A stretch of DNA of 64,000 nt. Origin: Crateriforma conspicua. Lineage in GTDB: Bacteria; Planctomycetota; Planctomycetia; Pirellulales; Pirellulaceae. Below the pieces are notes generated by a model. The model did not search any database. It had not been told where the DNA came from and saw only the letters and a list, made by a program, of their open reading frames with translations. The translations under genes were made by a program, and so were the position numbers. The stretch is from contig NZ_CP036319.1 in NCBI RefSeq assembly GCF_007752935.1, positions 3,224,001 through 3,288,000 of the forward strand, read 5' to 3'. Positions 42,751-53,211 of the stretch are shown one piece after another (the first letter of the stretch is position 1; each line of letters begins with the position of its first letter).

Positions 42751-45504
42751 TTGGCTAGCGACAATCCCACCGAAAGTTCGCAGGACGCCCCGTCCGGATT
42801 GGGGTCGGCCCGTTTTGACGACGCTGAATCACGGCAAATCGCCCAGCGTTACCGTCGACGGCTGACGATCGGCGCCGTTTTGCTGGTGATCTTGGCCGTT
42901 CCCGCGGTCATCCACACGAAATCTGCAATGGACGGATTGGTCAACCGTCCGCCCAATTGGTTACCCGACGACCTGCCCGAAAAGGTTGTCTTCAACCGGT
43001 TCATGACCCGGTTCGACTTGGCCGATTTGCTGATGGTCAGTTGGGAGGGGGCGGATTTACAGTCCCCACAGCTGGACGCGGCCGCCGCGATGGTGGATTT
43101 GCTTAGTGTCGAAGGCGTGGCGACCGCCGATGGCAAGGTACCGATACGCTTGGTCACCAACGACGACGTGGCTGTCGCGCTGCCTGATGGCTATCCGGTG
43201 GACGAAGCCAAGCTGACCGCGATTGCCGGGCGGATCAACGAAATTTTGGTCGAAACCCGTACTGTTTCGGAATTGTCGCCACCGCCGACGGACCTGACCG
43301 GCCCCTACCACGATCCGAATTACCCGATCATCTGGGTCCGCAGTGGCGAAGACACCGTGCGGCGGATGATGGCGTCGCCGGCGAACTTTCCCCGCGGTGC
43401 GGCTCAGCGGCGGCTGGAAGGATCGATTGTCGGACCCGATGGAGAACAAACGTGTTTGTTGATCGCGTTGACCGACATCGGCGCGACGCATCGGCGGTCC
43501 CTGTTGCCACAACTGCGATCCTTGGTCGCCGAAACGGTCGGCAAAGACCCGGACGATCCGACGGCGATCGTGATGGTGGGCGGTCCCATCGACGGGGCGA
43601 CCGTGGACGATGCCAGCGTGCGGAGTGTCGAATTCTTCGCGCCACCGTCGGCGATCGTGGCCGCGCTGATGTGTTTTCTGTGTCTGCGTTCTTTGCCGCT
43701 GACGGCGACGATCGTTTCGATCGCGGTGGTGTGCGAAGGCCTGGTCTTGGCGATCGTTTACTACACCGGCACACCGATGAATGCGGTGTTGATCGTGTTG
43801 CCGCCTTTAGTGTTTGTGCTGACGATCTCGTCTGGGATCCACCTTTCGAACTACTACTTTGACGCTGCCGAAGAATTTGCCGACCTGACACCGGCGTTGG
43901 CGGCCAAGCGTGCGTTGCGTGCCGGCATGGTGCCCTGTCTGTTGGCGGTCGGGACCACGGTGGTCGGGCTGGGATCGCTGACGTTGGTCCGCTTGCATCC
44001 GATCCGTGTCTTTGGATTTGTCGCATCGATTGGCGTGTCGATGTCGCTGCTGTTGTTGCTGTGGTGTCTGCCTGGGGCAATGGTGATGGCGGGCTTTCGC
44101 AACGACGATCCGAAACGCCCCAAACGTCCGCCTCGTTTTGTCGCCGCGAAATGGCTGACGCACTGGTTGGCTGAAAAGTACAAAGACTTTGTCCGGGCGC
44201 GTTTGGCTCGACCGTGGCCGATGATTTTTGGGTTTGCATTGATCACGCTCGGTGCCGGCCAAGGGCTGACACAACTGGAATCATCCGTCAGCGTTCCGCG
44301 GATGTTTTTGCCCGACAGTTTCATTCGGACCCAGTACGACTGGTTCGAAGAAAACATCGGCGCGACCGTCAGTGGTGATCTGTTGGTGACGTTTCCCAAG
44401 CCCCCCGCGGTTGTCGCGCCAGACGATGGCGAACAAGTGGATGCACCGGAGTCGACGGAAGCCGTGGATTTGGTCGATCCGCTGGACCAGTTGCGAATCG
44501 TTCAGGCGGTCCACAAGGCGGCCATCGATGAACCGCGGATCAGTTCGGTGTTGTCGGCGGCGTCGTTCATCCCGCCGGTCAGCCGCAGTCGTGGGCTTGC
44601 CGGATCGGCCAGTCGGACCGTGGCGCGTTCGTTGATCCGGGATCCCGATTCATCACTCGGATCGCTCGGGTTCATTTCGCACAGCGATGATGACTATCTG
44701 TGGCGATTGAGTTTTCGGTTGCCGCAGAAGGTCGAAGCGGATTACGGCAGCGATCTGTCTCGCATCGACGCGACGGCCAATGCGGCGCTGGCCGATGCCT
44801 TGGCCGCTCTCGAGGTCGATCCGGCGGTGGCGGCAAAGATTGACGTGGATTTGACCGGACAAGTCGCGATCATTCAAAAGGCCCAAGAAGTCATGCTGCG
44901 GGATTTGTTCCGCAGCTTCCTGGCCGCCTTCGGTGTCGTCGCGGTGGTCATGGTGTTGTTGTTGAAAAGCGTTCAAGGCGGCTTGATCGCGATGATCCCG
45001 AACTTGTTCCCGACCGTCACGATTTTCGGGCTGATGGGTCTGATTCGTTCGCCGCTGGACATCGGGTCGGTGATGACGGCCAGCGTGGCGCTGGGCATCG
45101 CAGTCGACGATACCGTTCACTTGTTAAGCCGTTTCGGTTCACGGCGTGCTCGAGGGCTCAGCCTGCCGCGATCGGCGCTTGGTGCGCTGGACCAATGCGG
45201 CATCGCGATGTTGGAAACGACAATGATTTGCGGGCTGTCGTTGATGGTGTACTGGTTCAGCGATTTTGTTCCGACCAGCCATTTTGCGGTGCTGATGTTC
45301 AGTTTGCTTTCGGCGGCACTGTTCGGCGACGTCTTTTTGTTGCCCGCGATGATGGCCAGCCCGCTGGGCAATTATCTTTCAAGGACGGTCGGGTCGGACC
45401 CCGAAGCGTCGTTGACGCATGAGTCCGCCGAATCCACCGATAACTTGATCCACAGCGTTCACGAAGTCCCATGGCAAGATCGCGAAACAATAACGAAATC
45501 TTGA
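42751..45504 (+). CDS. RND/MMPL-family exporter
   Basis: 917 residues. Two repeated halves, each with one N-terminal membrane helix, a large periplasmic domain, and a block of five helices: the first bundle around VLPPLVFVLTISSGIHLSNY and the second around VMTASVALGIAVDDTVHLLS, where the aspartates of GIAVDD are the proton-relay residues of RND pumps. It belongs to the HAE3/MMPL-like exporters that move lipids, hopanoids or hydrophobic compounds. The start is a TTG at 42751, since the next in-frame ATG would remove the first helix. The TIGR03790 gene begins 34 bases before its end. Confidence 0.9.
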   Translation: MASDNPTESSQDAPSGLGSARFDDAESRQIAQRYRRRLTIGAVLLVILAVPAVIHTKSAMDGLVNRPPNWLPDDLPEKVVFNRFMTRFDLADLLMVSWEGADLQSPQLDAAAAMVDLLSVEGVATADGKVPIRLVTNDDVAVALPDGYPVDEAKLTAIAGRINEILVETRTVSELSPPPTDLTGPYHDPNYPIIWVRSGEDTVRRMMASPANFPRGAAQRRLEGSIVGPDGEQTCLLIALTDIGATHRRSLLPQLRSLVAETVGKDPDDPTAIVMVGGPIDGATVDDASVRSVEFFAPPSAIVAALMCFLCLRSLPLTATIVSIAVVCEGLVLAIVYYTGTPMNAVLIVLPPLVFVLTISSGIHLSNYYFDAAEEFADLTPALAAKRALRAGMVPCLLAVGTTVVGLGSLTLVRLHPIRVFGFVASIGVSMSLLLLLWCLPGAMVMAGFRNDDPKRPKRPPRFVAAKWLTHWLAEKYKDFVRARLARPWPMIFGFALITLGAGQGLTQLESSVSVPRMFLPDSFIRTQYDWFEENIGATVSGDLLVTFPKPPAVVAPDDGEQVDAPESTEAVDLVDPLDQLRIVQAVHKAAIDEPRISSVLSAASFIPPVSRSRGLAGSASRTVARSLIRDPDSSLGSLGFISHSDDDYLWRLSFRLPQKVEADYGSDLSRIDATANAALADALAALEVDPAVAAKIDVDLTGQVAIIQKAQEVMLRDLFRSFLAAFGVVAVVMVLLLKSVQGGLIAMIPNLFPTVTIFGLMGLIRSPLDIGSVMTASVALGIAVDDTVHLLSRFGSRRARGLSLPRSALGALDQCGIAMLETTMICGLSLMVYWFSDFVPTSHFAVLMFSLLSAALFGDVFLLPAMMASPLGNYLSRTVGSDPEASLTHESAESTDNLIHSVHEVPWQDRETITKS

Positions 45505-47555
45505 CTGGCCCGACCTGGATGGGCTTGGCCCGAATCGTCTGCGTCGTGGCAATCATGGTGGGGGCCGCACTGTTCGGTCCGGCCACGCAGTGTCGGGGTG
45601 GGCTGGCGGGTGAAAACGTCATTCTGGTCGTCAACGGCAACAGCAAAGCGTCACGGACGGTTGCCAATCACTACGCACACTTGCGTGATATTCCGTCGAT
45701 CAATGTTGTCGTTTTGGACGATGTGCCGACGGGTTTGTCGGTCTCGTTGAACGACTTTCGTGACCGCATCCTGAAGCCCGTTCTGGAAACACTGAACGAG
45801 CGAAAGATCGCCGCCCAGGCTCGGGTGATTTGTTATTCCGCCGGGTTTCCGACTTCCGTCAAGATCAACGAACACACCGCCAAACTGACCGACGAAGACC
45901 AGAAGAAGTACCAGCGTCCGTTGGGATCGATCAACGGGCTGACTTACTTGTATCGCTTCCTGTTCGCCGACGATCCGTTGTATTTGGGCTGGGGACCGAA
46001 CCTGTATTGCCGGGGTGCGATCGAACGCAGTTTTGTGAATCCGTTTGGCGGTGAAAACGGCGAACGTTTTGACCAGGCGGTGGTCGATTTCAACAGCGAT
46101 GACCCCAAGGCGGCTGCGGAAGCGTTCGCGGATCTGGCCCGGGAATTTCCGACGCTCAGCCCGTTGTCGGTGCGTGCCGCCGAAGCCTACGGTCGCGCCG
46201 GTGATACCGCCAACGCGGCCCAGTGGGTCGTCAATGCACTGCGTGCCGGATGGACCAACGCGACGTATCTGCGAGGGTCGGACGACCTGTCGGATGTGGT
46301 CAGCATGTCGGCGGTGTCGAAGGCGTTAGATCAAATCAGCGATGCCCCGGCGGTGCTGCAGAGTCCCATCGGCTTTGACAGCCAGTTGGGTTGGACGTCG
46401 TCCGGTTATCCGATCCCGGTCACCAAAGGAGGATTGCCGTACATGCAGTCCTGTGTGCTGGGCGTGGTGCATGAGCGAGGCAGCACGGTGGATCAGATCA
46501 TCGAATACTTGGAATCAGCCGCGTCGGCCGATCGAACGTTTCCCGACGCGGTGTTTGGTTATTCCAAGACCGGTGATGTGCGATCCAAGACTCGGATGCC
46601 CGGGCTGCCCGCGGCGCTGGGCCGGTTGTTGTCACAGGGACAAAAGCCGTCAATCTTCAAAAAGCCGTTGCCCGATGACGCGCAAACCTATGCGGGTTTG
46701 ATGTTGGGCACGGCGACGATGAATTTGCGTGATCGAAACTTTCGCATAGCGCCGGGGGCTATCGCCGAAAGCTTGACCAGTCTGGGGGCCGCGTTCGGAA
46801 CGGCTTCGCAAACCAAGTTGACCGAGTTGCTGCACGCCGGTGCGGCGATCAGCAGTGGTGCGGTGACCGAACCGTTTTCATTGCAGTTCAAGTTCCCTTT
46901 GCCGTCGATCCACGCCTATTACGCCGAAGGGGTCACGGCCATCGAAGCGTTCTATCTAACCTTATCGTCGCCGTATCAGCTGTTGATCGTGGGCGATCCC
47001 GTTTGCCAGCCGTTCGCCAAAGCGTCGACCGACACGGTGGCGATGCGGGTTCAGCGGGACGACGACGTCCGGATCTTGATCGAAACCGAAACGCCGCAGT
47101 TGTTGGCCGACCCGGTGGCGACCCAGCGGATGGAGATCTTTGCCAACGGTCGGTTCAGCCGAGCGACCAACCCCAGCCGCGAAATCAAATTGCGAATCCC
47201 CGATGACGCCAGCGGCGCGGTGGACATTCGATTGGCGTTGATCAGCGGAGGCCCACTGGGGATCCGGCGATCGTACCGCCAGACGCTGGATTTGAAGGGA
47301 CCGATCGAAACGCCGACGTTGTCCGTTGACGCCTCGGACGCTCAAGTGGTCACGGTTTCGGCAACCGCACCCGGGGCCGATTCGGTGACGTTGAAAATCT
47401 GGGGCCAAGACGCCGACAAGGCCGACGGTGCATCGGCAAGCTTTCCGATTTCGCGATCACAGTGGGGCGACGGTCCGCTGCGTGTCCGTTTGGTGGGCAA
47501 GTACGGCGACAAGGAAGTCCAAAGCGTGCCATTGGTGATTGGCGACGAAGACTAG
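45471..47555 (+). CDS. TIGR03790-family protein
   Basis: 694 residues with a signal-like hydrophobic segment at about 18-37 (MGLARIVCVVAIMVGAALFG). The characteristic start of the family follows: NVILVVNGNSKASRTVANHY and then RDIPSINVVVLDD. The later block SPYQLLIVGDPVCQPFA is the typical end of that domain. The C-terminal 170 residues are beta-rich, perhaps an Ig-like module. The family is found mainly in planctomycetes and myxobacteria and has no known function; some members resemble peptidase-like folds. It overlaps the RND exporter gene by 34 bases, so the products probably act together. Confidence 0.82.
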   Translation: MARSRNNNEILTGPTWMGLARIVCVVAIMVGAALFGPATQCRGGLAGENVILVVNGNSKASRTVANHYAHLRDIPSINVVVLDDVPTGLSVSLNDFRDRILKPVLETLNERKIAAQARVICYSAGFPTSVKINEHTAKLTDEDQKKYQRPLGSINGLTYLYRFLFADDPLYLGWGPNLYCRGAIERSFVNPFGGENGERFDQAVVDFNSDDPKAAAEAFADLAREFPTLSPLSVRAAEAYGRAGDTANAAQWVVNALRAGWTNATYLRGSDDLSDVVSMSAVSKALDQISDAPAVLQSPIGFDSQLGWTSSGYPIPVTKGGLPYMQSCVLGVVHERGSTVDQIIEYLESAASADRTFPDAVFGYSKTGDVRSKTRMPGLPAALGRLLSQGQKPSIFKKPLPDDAQTYAGLMLGTATMNLRDRNFRIAPGAIAESLTSLGAAFGTASQTKLTELLHAGAAISSGAVTEPFSLQFKFPLPSIHAYYAEGVTAIEAFYLTLSSPYQLLIVGDPVCQPFAKASTDTVAMRVQRDDDVRILIETETPQLLADPVATQRMEIFANGRFSRATNPSREIKLRIPDDASGAVDIRLALISGGPLGIRRSYRQTLDLKGPIETPTLSVDASDAQVVTVSATAPGADSVTLKIWGQDADKADGASASFPISRSQWGDGPLRVRLVGKYGDKEVQSVPLVIGDED

Positions 47556-47718
47556 TCCGATGTGACGAACCCTTCCCGTAGCTGGATGCGCCAGCATTCG
47601 GGCCCGCGCCGCCTTTGAATCCCCAACCCGGCGGCACGTCAAACACGGGCCGAGTCGGCGCTGTTAGATTCGTGCGTTTTCCAGTCCGGCTGACGTTGCC
47701 GGTCGTGTTGTCGCGCGA

Positions 47719-49206
47719 ATGATTCGGTCCGGGCACTTGCAATCCAAGCTTTCATCGTGGTTTTTGCCGGCGGCGCCGGTTCTTGCTTTCCTGGTCGGTT
47801 CCGCATGTTATTGGAACGGACTGTCGTTGCAGGCAAGTGTTTGCGCGGCGGTCGCGATCATTTGTGCGCTGTGGTGGATTTTCGAATGCCTTCACATCGC
47901 GGTCGTCGGCCTGGTCCCCTTCGTCGTCTTTCCACTCGCCGGCGTGGTGTCGCACAAAAGCGTGGCCGCGGCCTACGGCGACACGATGATTCTGTTGTTG
48001 ATGGGCGGTTTCTTTCTGTCCGCTGCGATGGAACGCAGCGGCGCGCACCGTCGAATCGCGTTGGAAATGGTCCGCTTGGTTGGCGGGACCGGTGGCCGAC
48101 GTTTGGTGTTGGGATTCATGCTGGCCACCGCATCGTTGTCGATGTGGATTAGCAATTCGGCGACGTCGTTGATGATGTTGCCGATCGCACTTGCGATCTT
48201 GGATCGTGCCAACGATCCGACGTTGGAAAAGCCGTTGTTGTTGGGGATGGCTTACGCGGCAAGCGTTGGCGGCATGGCGACGCCGATCGGCACGCCACCC
48301 AACGTGATCTTCATGGGCGTGTTGGCATCAACGTTCGATCGCCAAATGACGTTTTTGGGATGGATGATGTACGGCATCCCGATCGTCGCGGTGCTGATCC
48401 CGCTGATCTGGTGGTGGGTGACGCGAAAGGTGTCGCAAACCGGACGGATCACGATGCCGAAAGTCGGATCTTGGCGGCCCAGCGAGATCCGGGTGATGAT
48501 CATCTTTGCGATTGCCGCGGCGCTGTGGATTTTTCGCAAAGGACCCTATGGCGGATGGTCGGCGTGGATGCCCGGCGGCGACTTGATTGGCGATGCGACG
48601 GTGGCGCTTGCCGCTTCATTGGCGATGTTCATCTGCCCAGCGGGCGAAACCTTGAAATCGTTTGACAAAAACGATGCTCCGGCCACCGGCAACGTTCCCG
48701 CATCGCATCGAGACGACAAGACGCAAACGTCGCGATTGTTGGACTGGGACACCGCAGTACAAATCCCCTGGGGCATCCTGGTGATGTTCGGCGGTGGACT
48801 GGCGCTGGCCAAAGGATTCGAGCAATCGGGGCTGAGCGAAACGATCGGCCAACAGTTGACGTTCATTGCTGACGCGCCGCTGTGGGTGGTCGTTTTGACG
48901 GTTTGTTTGCTGGTCAGTTTTATGACGGAGATGACCAGCAGCACCGCGACGGCAACGTTGTTGTTGCCGATCCTGGCTGCGATGGCGATCCAAACCGGGA
49001 TCCGACCCGAATCGATCATGGTGCCGGGGACGATCAGCGCTTCGTGCGCTTTCATGCTGCCGGTGGCAACGGCGCCCAACACGATCATCTTCAGCAGCGG
49101 AAAGATCCGCACGGACGAAATGGCACGCACGGGGCTGTTTTTGAACTTGGCTGCCGCGGTCGTGATCACCGTGGTCAGCTATCAGATGTCTGCGTTTGGA
49201 TTTTAA
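47719..49206 (+). CDS. DASS-family sodium/anion (dicarboxylate-type) symporter
   Basis: 495 residues, about a dozen membrane helices. Both copies of the substrate/sodium-site repeat can be seen: MWISNSATSLMMLPIALAIL in the first half and MTEMTSSTATATLLLPILAA in the second, together with the Na-site loop SVGGMATPIGTPPNVIF. A hydrophilic loop at about 310-335 interrupts the second half. Members import succinate, citrate or sulfate with Na+. It lies 163 bases after the TIGR03790 gene on the same strand; the two share no obvious pathway. Convergent with the secretin gene. Confidence 0.92.
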   Translation: MIRSGHLQSKLSSWFLPAAPVLAFLVGSACYWNGLSLQASVCAAVAIICALWWIFECLHIAVVGLVPFVVFPLAGVVSHKSVAAAYGDTMILLLMGGFFLSAAMERSGAHRRIALEMVRLVGGTGGRRLVLGFMLATASLSMWISNSATSLMMLPIALAILDRANDPTLEKPLLLGMAYAASVGGMATPIGTPPNVIFMGVLASTFDRQMTFLGWMMYGIPIVAVLIPLIWWWVTRKVSQTGRITMPKVGSWRPSEIRVMIIFAIAAALWIFRKGPYGGWSAWMPGGDLIGDATVALAASLAMFICPAGETLKSFDKNDAPATGNVPASHRDDKTQTSRLLDWDTAVQIPWGILVMFGGGLALAKGFEQSGLSETIGQQLTFIADAPLWVVVLTVCLLVSFMTEMTSSTATATLLLPILAAMAIQTGIRPESIMVPGTISASCAFMLPVATAPNTIIFSSGKIRTDEMARTGLFLNLAAAVVITVVSYQMSAFGF

Positions 49207-49262
49207 TGTCTGGCAATCGGTCGATCGACACGAACCAGCTGTCAGTGATTGACACAGAACAC

Positions 49263-49299
49263 AAAAAAAGACGCCAGCGAATTGCAGTTCGCTGGCGTC
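49263..49299 (-). terminator. Rho-independent terminator of the secretin gene
   Basis: Perfect 12-base stem GACGCCAGCGAA (49270-49281) and TTCGCTGGCGTC (49288-49299) with a 6-base loop. On the minus strand it is followed by seven T residues (49263-49269). It lies about 60 bases past the secretin stop, and between that gene and the convergent symporter gene. Confidence 0.85.
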
Positions 49300-49360
49300 G
49301 CACGCGAAGGACCGTGAAAGTCTTCTTGCTGTCAGTTGATTGCCAAAGCCGGCGATGGTC

Positions 49361-52300
49361 TTAGCGTTGTGATGTGAAACCGGTTTGGGCCAGTTCCTGT
49401 TCCTCTTCGATGATGATCCGTGGGGTCACCATCATCATCAGGCTGGACGATTCGCGACCGATACCGACATTGCGGAACAGGCGGCTGACGTACGGAATCT
49501 TGCTGAAGAATGGCACACCACGTTCGGTGCGGCCTTCCGACAAACGCTTGATTCCACCCAGCATGATCGTACCACCGTCGGGAACGTTCACGGTCGTGCT
49601 GACCGAGGTCGACGCGAACGTCGGCAGCTGAACCGTGGTACCCTCGATGATGTCCTCTTCGGTTTCTTCATCGGTTTCATCGATCGTTCCGTCGCCGTTG
49701 GTGTCGCGTTCGGCGGCAACGTTGCGTGACGTGCTGCGACGGCCTTCGAAGGTGAAGGTGTTGACGTCACCGATCTGGCTGAAGAACGGCACCAGGGTCA
49801 GTCGCACATAGCGTTTGTCATCGCTGACAACGCCCTGAACTTGCAACTGGGTACCTTCGTTCAGAACGGTGATGATCGGCTGTTGTGCGACGGCAAAGTC
49901 ACCGACGACCGGGGTGATACTGGTCACGAAAGGACGTGCACTGGTATCGTTGATCGTCGCCAATTGGCCGTCGAACAGGGTGACCTTGGGAGCCTGCATG
50001 ACGTTGCTTCGTCCGTTTCCTTGCACGGCTTGCAAGAAGAAGAACGCTTCGATGTCCGACAGGATTGCAAAGCCGATCGACGAGGCACTGTTGACGTCGA
50101 AGCCGCCGAAGGTTGGCGTCGTCGACTCAAACAAGTTATTGCTAAGCGTGATGTCCAGGTCCGGCGTCGGGATGCCCGGCGAACTCAGACCGATCGTGAC
50201 TTCGGGGCCGCTGTCGTCATCGGGCAGTTGCGATGCGTTGTCGTCGAAGCTGACATCAAAGTCGACGCCGATTCGTTCGAAGAACGTGTCGCTAAGCGTG
50301 ATGAAGCGGACTTCGATGGTGATCTGCAGGTTTTGCAGACGACGCAGCGATTCCAGCAGGTCCGAAATCTGGTCGTGAACGTCACTGGTGGTGCTGACGA
50401 CCAAGGACAGGTTGGCACTGTACGGGAACATGGTGCTGGTACCGCCCATGGCTTCCCACGTTTCCGGTTCGATCGTGGTTTGGATCAGCATCATCAGCTG
50501 GCTGAAGTCAGCCATCGATCCACCACCAAGCGGCTCGGATTGCGGGATGCCCGCACCGGTCAAACCGCTGGGCGAATACTGTCCCAGGGCCATCGGGTTG
50601 TTCATGCCGTTTTGGTTTCGGGCCATCGGTCCGGCGATGCCGGCACCCAGGTCGGTCGCACTGACCGGCATGACTTGAACGTTGGCAACCGGGTTGGCCA
50701 TTTGATAGGCCGCTTGCATGGCACTTTGCAGGCCGTTGTCGTTCGACGTTGAAAAGTTCGGGATCGGCGTGACCAAGTCGGTAACACGGTAGGTCACCGG
50801 GTAAACGTTGCTGCGTTTAACGTCTTGGGTCGTGATCATCAACACGTCGTTGTCGACCATGTAGGTCAGGTCGTAATCACGAAGCATCAGGTTCAACGCA
50901 TTCTTCAGCGGGATCGAACCCGGCAAGTCCAGCGTGACGGGCTGGCTGCTGTCCATGCGTTCGGCTTGCAACGCACGGTTGTCGATCACGATCGGAATGT
51001 CCGTCAGAGCGCTGATCTGATCCATCACGTTCTTGATGGGCTGATTGACGTAGTTGGCGTCAATCGGCGTGTCCAGCTTCTGATAGATGACTTCTTCCGC
51101 TGCGGTGCGACCACGTCCGCGTGCACCGTCTTGCAGACGACGACGTGACATTTCGCTCCAGTCCAACGCGTCGCCGTATTGGAACGGACGCGCCGGGTCC
51201 ATCGGGACGGCACTTGCGTCGACGCCCAACATTTGGCGGGCGAACCCGTCTTCCTTGTCGGCGGCGATCTCGTTGTACATCTTCATCCGCACACCGGTGC
51301 GACTTTTCTGGAACATGTTGATCGCGATGGTGTCGTCGGGCTTCAGCTCGGCAACTTCCTTGGCGATGACTTCGGCTTCTTCGAAGCGTCCTTCACGCAT
51401 CAGAACGTTGTAGTCGTCGACCAAAGCACTGACTTTGGAATCGATCATCGCTTCGCGAGCGTTCTCTTCGTCGATCGATCGACGAACCGCATCATTTTGC
51501 AGTTCCAGATCGATTTCGGCTCGGTGAGCTTCGACATAGGTTTGTTGATCCCGCAGGGCTCGTTCGACCATGCTGGCCAGCGAACGCTTGGATGCTTGGT
51601 CGACGTTGGCACCTTCGACGCGACGCAACAACGATTTCAAGTTGTCGATTGCTTCGAGCGGTTGATCGGTCTTGATGTCGTTGGTCTTGGCCAATTCGGC
51701 GGTGACTTCGCGGTACAGTCGACGGGTCGCACGTTGTGCTTCCATGTCGGCCTTTTCCATCGCCGTCAGCGGGCGATTCGGCTCGGTCACGCCGGCGGTG
51801 GGCAAACGTGATGGTTGCACCAGCGTAAGCTTGTCTTGCAGCGATCGACGCGTTTCAAGCGGCAATTGCGATTCGTATTTCCAAGCCTCGACGAACTTCT
51901 CACGGGCGGCTTTGGCGTCGCCCTTTGACAACAGCTCCATGCCTTCGCCGTAAAGCTGTTCGCCATAGGTGCCGGTGCCGACCGTGACCGGAACAGCGTT
52001 TTGCACCTGAGCGATCTGGGCGTCGGCTTGACCTGGGGCGGCACCGTTGAACGGCGTTTGCATGACATTGCCGGCGTCCGATGTGCCGGCGGTCATGGCA
52101 ACGCCCGATTTGCTGGCGGCCGACTTGGCGTCCAACATGAATTGCCAGACGCGAGGTTCGCCGGCGGCATAAGCCGATTCGGGAACGTTCAGCGATTCGG
52201 CGCGGTGGGCCATCGTGACGGCGGTGGCGATGTCGCCACGATCAAGTGCGGCGCGTCCGACGGCGATCAATCGCAGGGCTTCGGCCTTGCGAGTGTTCAC

Positions 52301-52792
52301 GTCGGCCGGTGCCGCAGCGGCGATCGGCGTGGCGCCGCCGACGCTGAAGTTCTTCGGCGGCGACAACAATTCCTTGTCGACACCGGCGTCGGCCAGTTGT
52401 TTGGACAGTCGCAAGACGTCCGGACCCAGTGCGGGGACGGTCGCGGTCATCTTGCCGGCTTCGCGGTAATGCTTCACCGCGGTGGCGTAGTCTTTGGCGG
52501 CGACCGCTGCTTTGGCTTTCTGGATCAACGCTTTACCGGCGCTGATCGATGCCGCGGCGGGTGCCGAAGCTTCGGTGGCGGGAGCGGTCGACAATTCGCC
52601 GGGTAAGGCGAACTGTGCGACGGCGTTGCCGGCCAGCATGTGGGGCGCGACGGCGAACGCGGCCGCGACCTGCAAGACGGCCAGTCGACGTCGAATCCGT
52701 GGTTTGCGGTTCCGTGGCAACGAGAAACCGGTGCAACGCTTACACCCGGTCGGTTGCCCTGTTGCGGTATTCTCGGGGATTGGGCGATTCAA
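49361..52792 (-). CDS. Secretin-family outer-membrane channel protein (type II/IV type)
   Basis: 1143 residues, larger than typical GspD or PilQ (650-750). The start is a TTG at 52792 with an excellent AAGGAG seven bases upstream. A signal peptide (LAVLQVAAAFAVAPHMLAGN) is followed by TPR-like helices (AAKDYATAVKHYREAGKMTA) and a coiled-coil region to about 560. An STN-like domain is at about 610-690 (PIKNVMDQISALTDIPIVID, LPGSIPLKNALNLMLRDYDL), then N-domains, and the secretin barrel with VPDGGTIMLGGIKRL and the terminal RGVPFFSKIPYVSRLFRNVG block. It should form a ring channel for a secretion or pilus machine; no other gene of such a system is in the window. Confidence 0.9.
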   Translation of the reverse strand: MNRPIPENTATGQPTGCKRCTGFSLPRNRKPRIRRRLAVLQVAAAFAVAPHMLAGNAVAQFALPGELSTAPATEASAPAAASISAGKALIQKAKAAVAAKDYATAVKHYREAGKMTATVPALGPDVLRLSKQLADAGVDKELLSPPKNFSVGGATPIAAAAPADVNTRKAEALRLIAVGRAALDRGDIATAVTMAHRAESLNVPESAYAAGEPRVWQFMLDAKSAASKSGVAMTAGTSDAGNVMQTPFNGAAPGQADAQIAQVQNAVPVTVGTGTYGEQLYGEGMELLSKGDAKAAREKFVEAWKYESQLPLETRRSLQDKLTLVQPSRLPTAGVTEPNRPLTAMEKADMEAQRATRRLYREVTAELAKTNDIKTDQPLEAIDNLKSLLRRVEGANVDQASKRSLASMVERALRDQQTYVEAHRAEIDLELQNDAVRRSIDEENAREAMIDSKVSALVDDYNVLMREGRFEEAEVIAKEVAELKPDDTIAINMFQKSRTGVRMKMYNEIAADKEDGFARQMLGVDASAVPMDPARPFQYGDALDWSEMSRRRLQDGARGRGRTAAEEVIYQKLDTPIDANYVNQPIKNVMDQISALTDIPIVIDNRALQAERMDSSQPVTLDLPGSIPLKNALNLMLRDYDLTYMVDNDVLMITTQDVKRSNVYPVTYRVTDLVTPIPNFSTSNDNGLQSAMQAAYQMANPVANVQVMPVSATDLGAGIAGPMARNQNGMNNPMALGQYSPSGLTGAGIPQSEPLGGGSMADFSQLMMLIQTTIEPETWEAMGGTSTMFPYSANLSLVVSTTSDVHDQISDLLESLRRLQNLQITIEVRFITLSDTFFERIGVDFDVSFDDNASQLPDDDSGPEVTIGLSSPGIPTPDLDITLSNNLFESTTPTFGGFDVNSASSIGFAILSDIEAFFFLQAVQGNGRSNVMQAPKVTLFDGQLATINDTSARPFVTSITPVVGDFAVAQQPIITVLNEGTQLQVQGVVSDDKRYVRLTLVPFFSQIGDVNTFTFEGRRSTSRNVAAERDTNGDGTIDETDEETEEDIIEGTTVQLPTFASTSVSTTVNVPDGGTIMLGGIKRLSEGRTERGVPFFSKIPYVSRLFRNVGIGRESSSLMMMVTPRIIIEEEQELAQTGFTSQR

Positions 52793-53211
52793 CGCGACTC
52801 TCCTTCTTCGCGGTGAGACTTCGATACGATTCGGTTCGATCTTCGGGTTGCCGATTCAGGCGTCTCGAACATTCAATAGTCCGATCTCGCGATTCGTTCG
52901 GGGCGATGGCGTCTTCCATGGCCAATCGTCATCCCGCCGCGGCGAATCATGCCGACTCTGGGGGCTCGGTCCGGTTTTGGCTTGGCCGCCGGACTATCGG
53001 AAGACGGCCGCGTGGTTTTTCCCAGCGTTTGGGAATTACCACCCGGCGATCATCCATCGCCTCCAGAAACACGATCCTCCGCCACATCGGTCGCAGAGAA
53101 GTTCCCTGGTTACGCAGGGGAATACGAAGCGACGAAAACATGCGTCAAGGGCAGTTGGTGGAAAATGATCTTGAAAATTTTCAGATCACCCGTTCCCAGC
53201 ACTGCGGCGGA
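52793..53211. other. Intergenic between secretin and SecA-like genes, no gene seen
   Basis: 419 bases between two minus-strand genes. It must carry the secretin promoter and the end of the SecA-like transcript. Open frames on both strands are Arg/Ser-rich chance frames. I see no clear terminator hairpin with a T-tract here. Confidence 0.4.
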
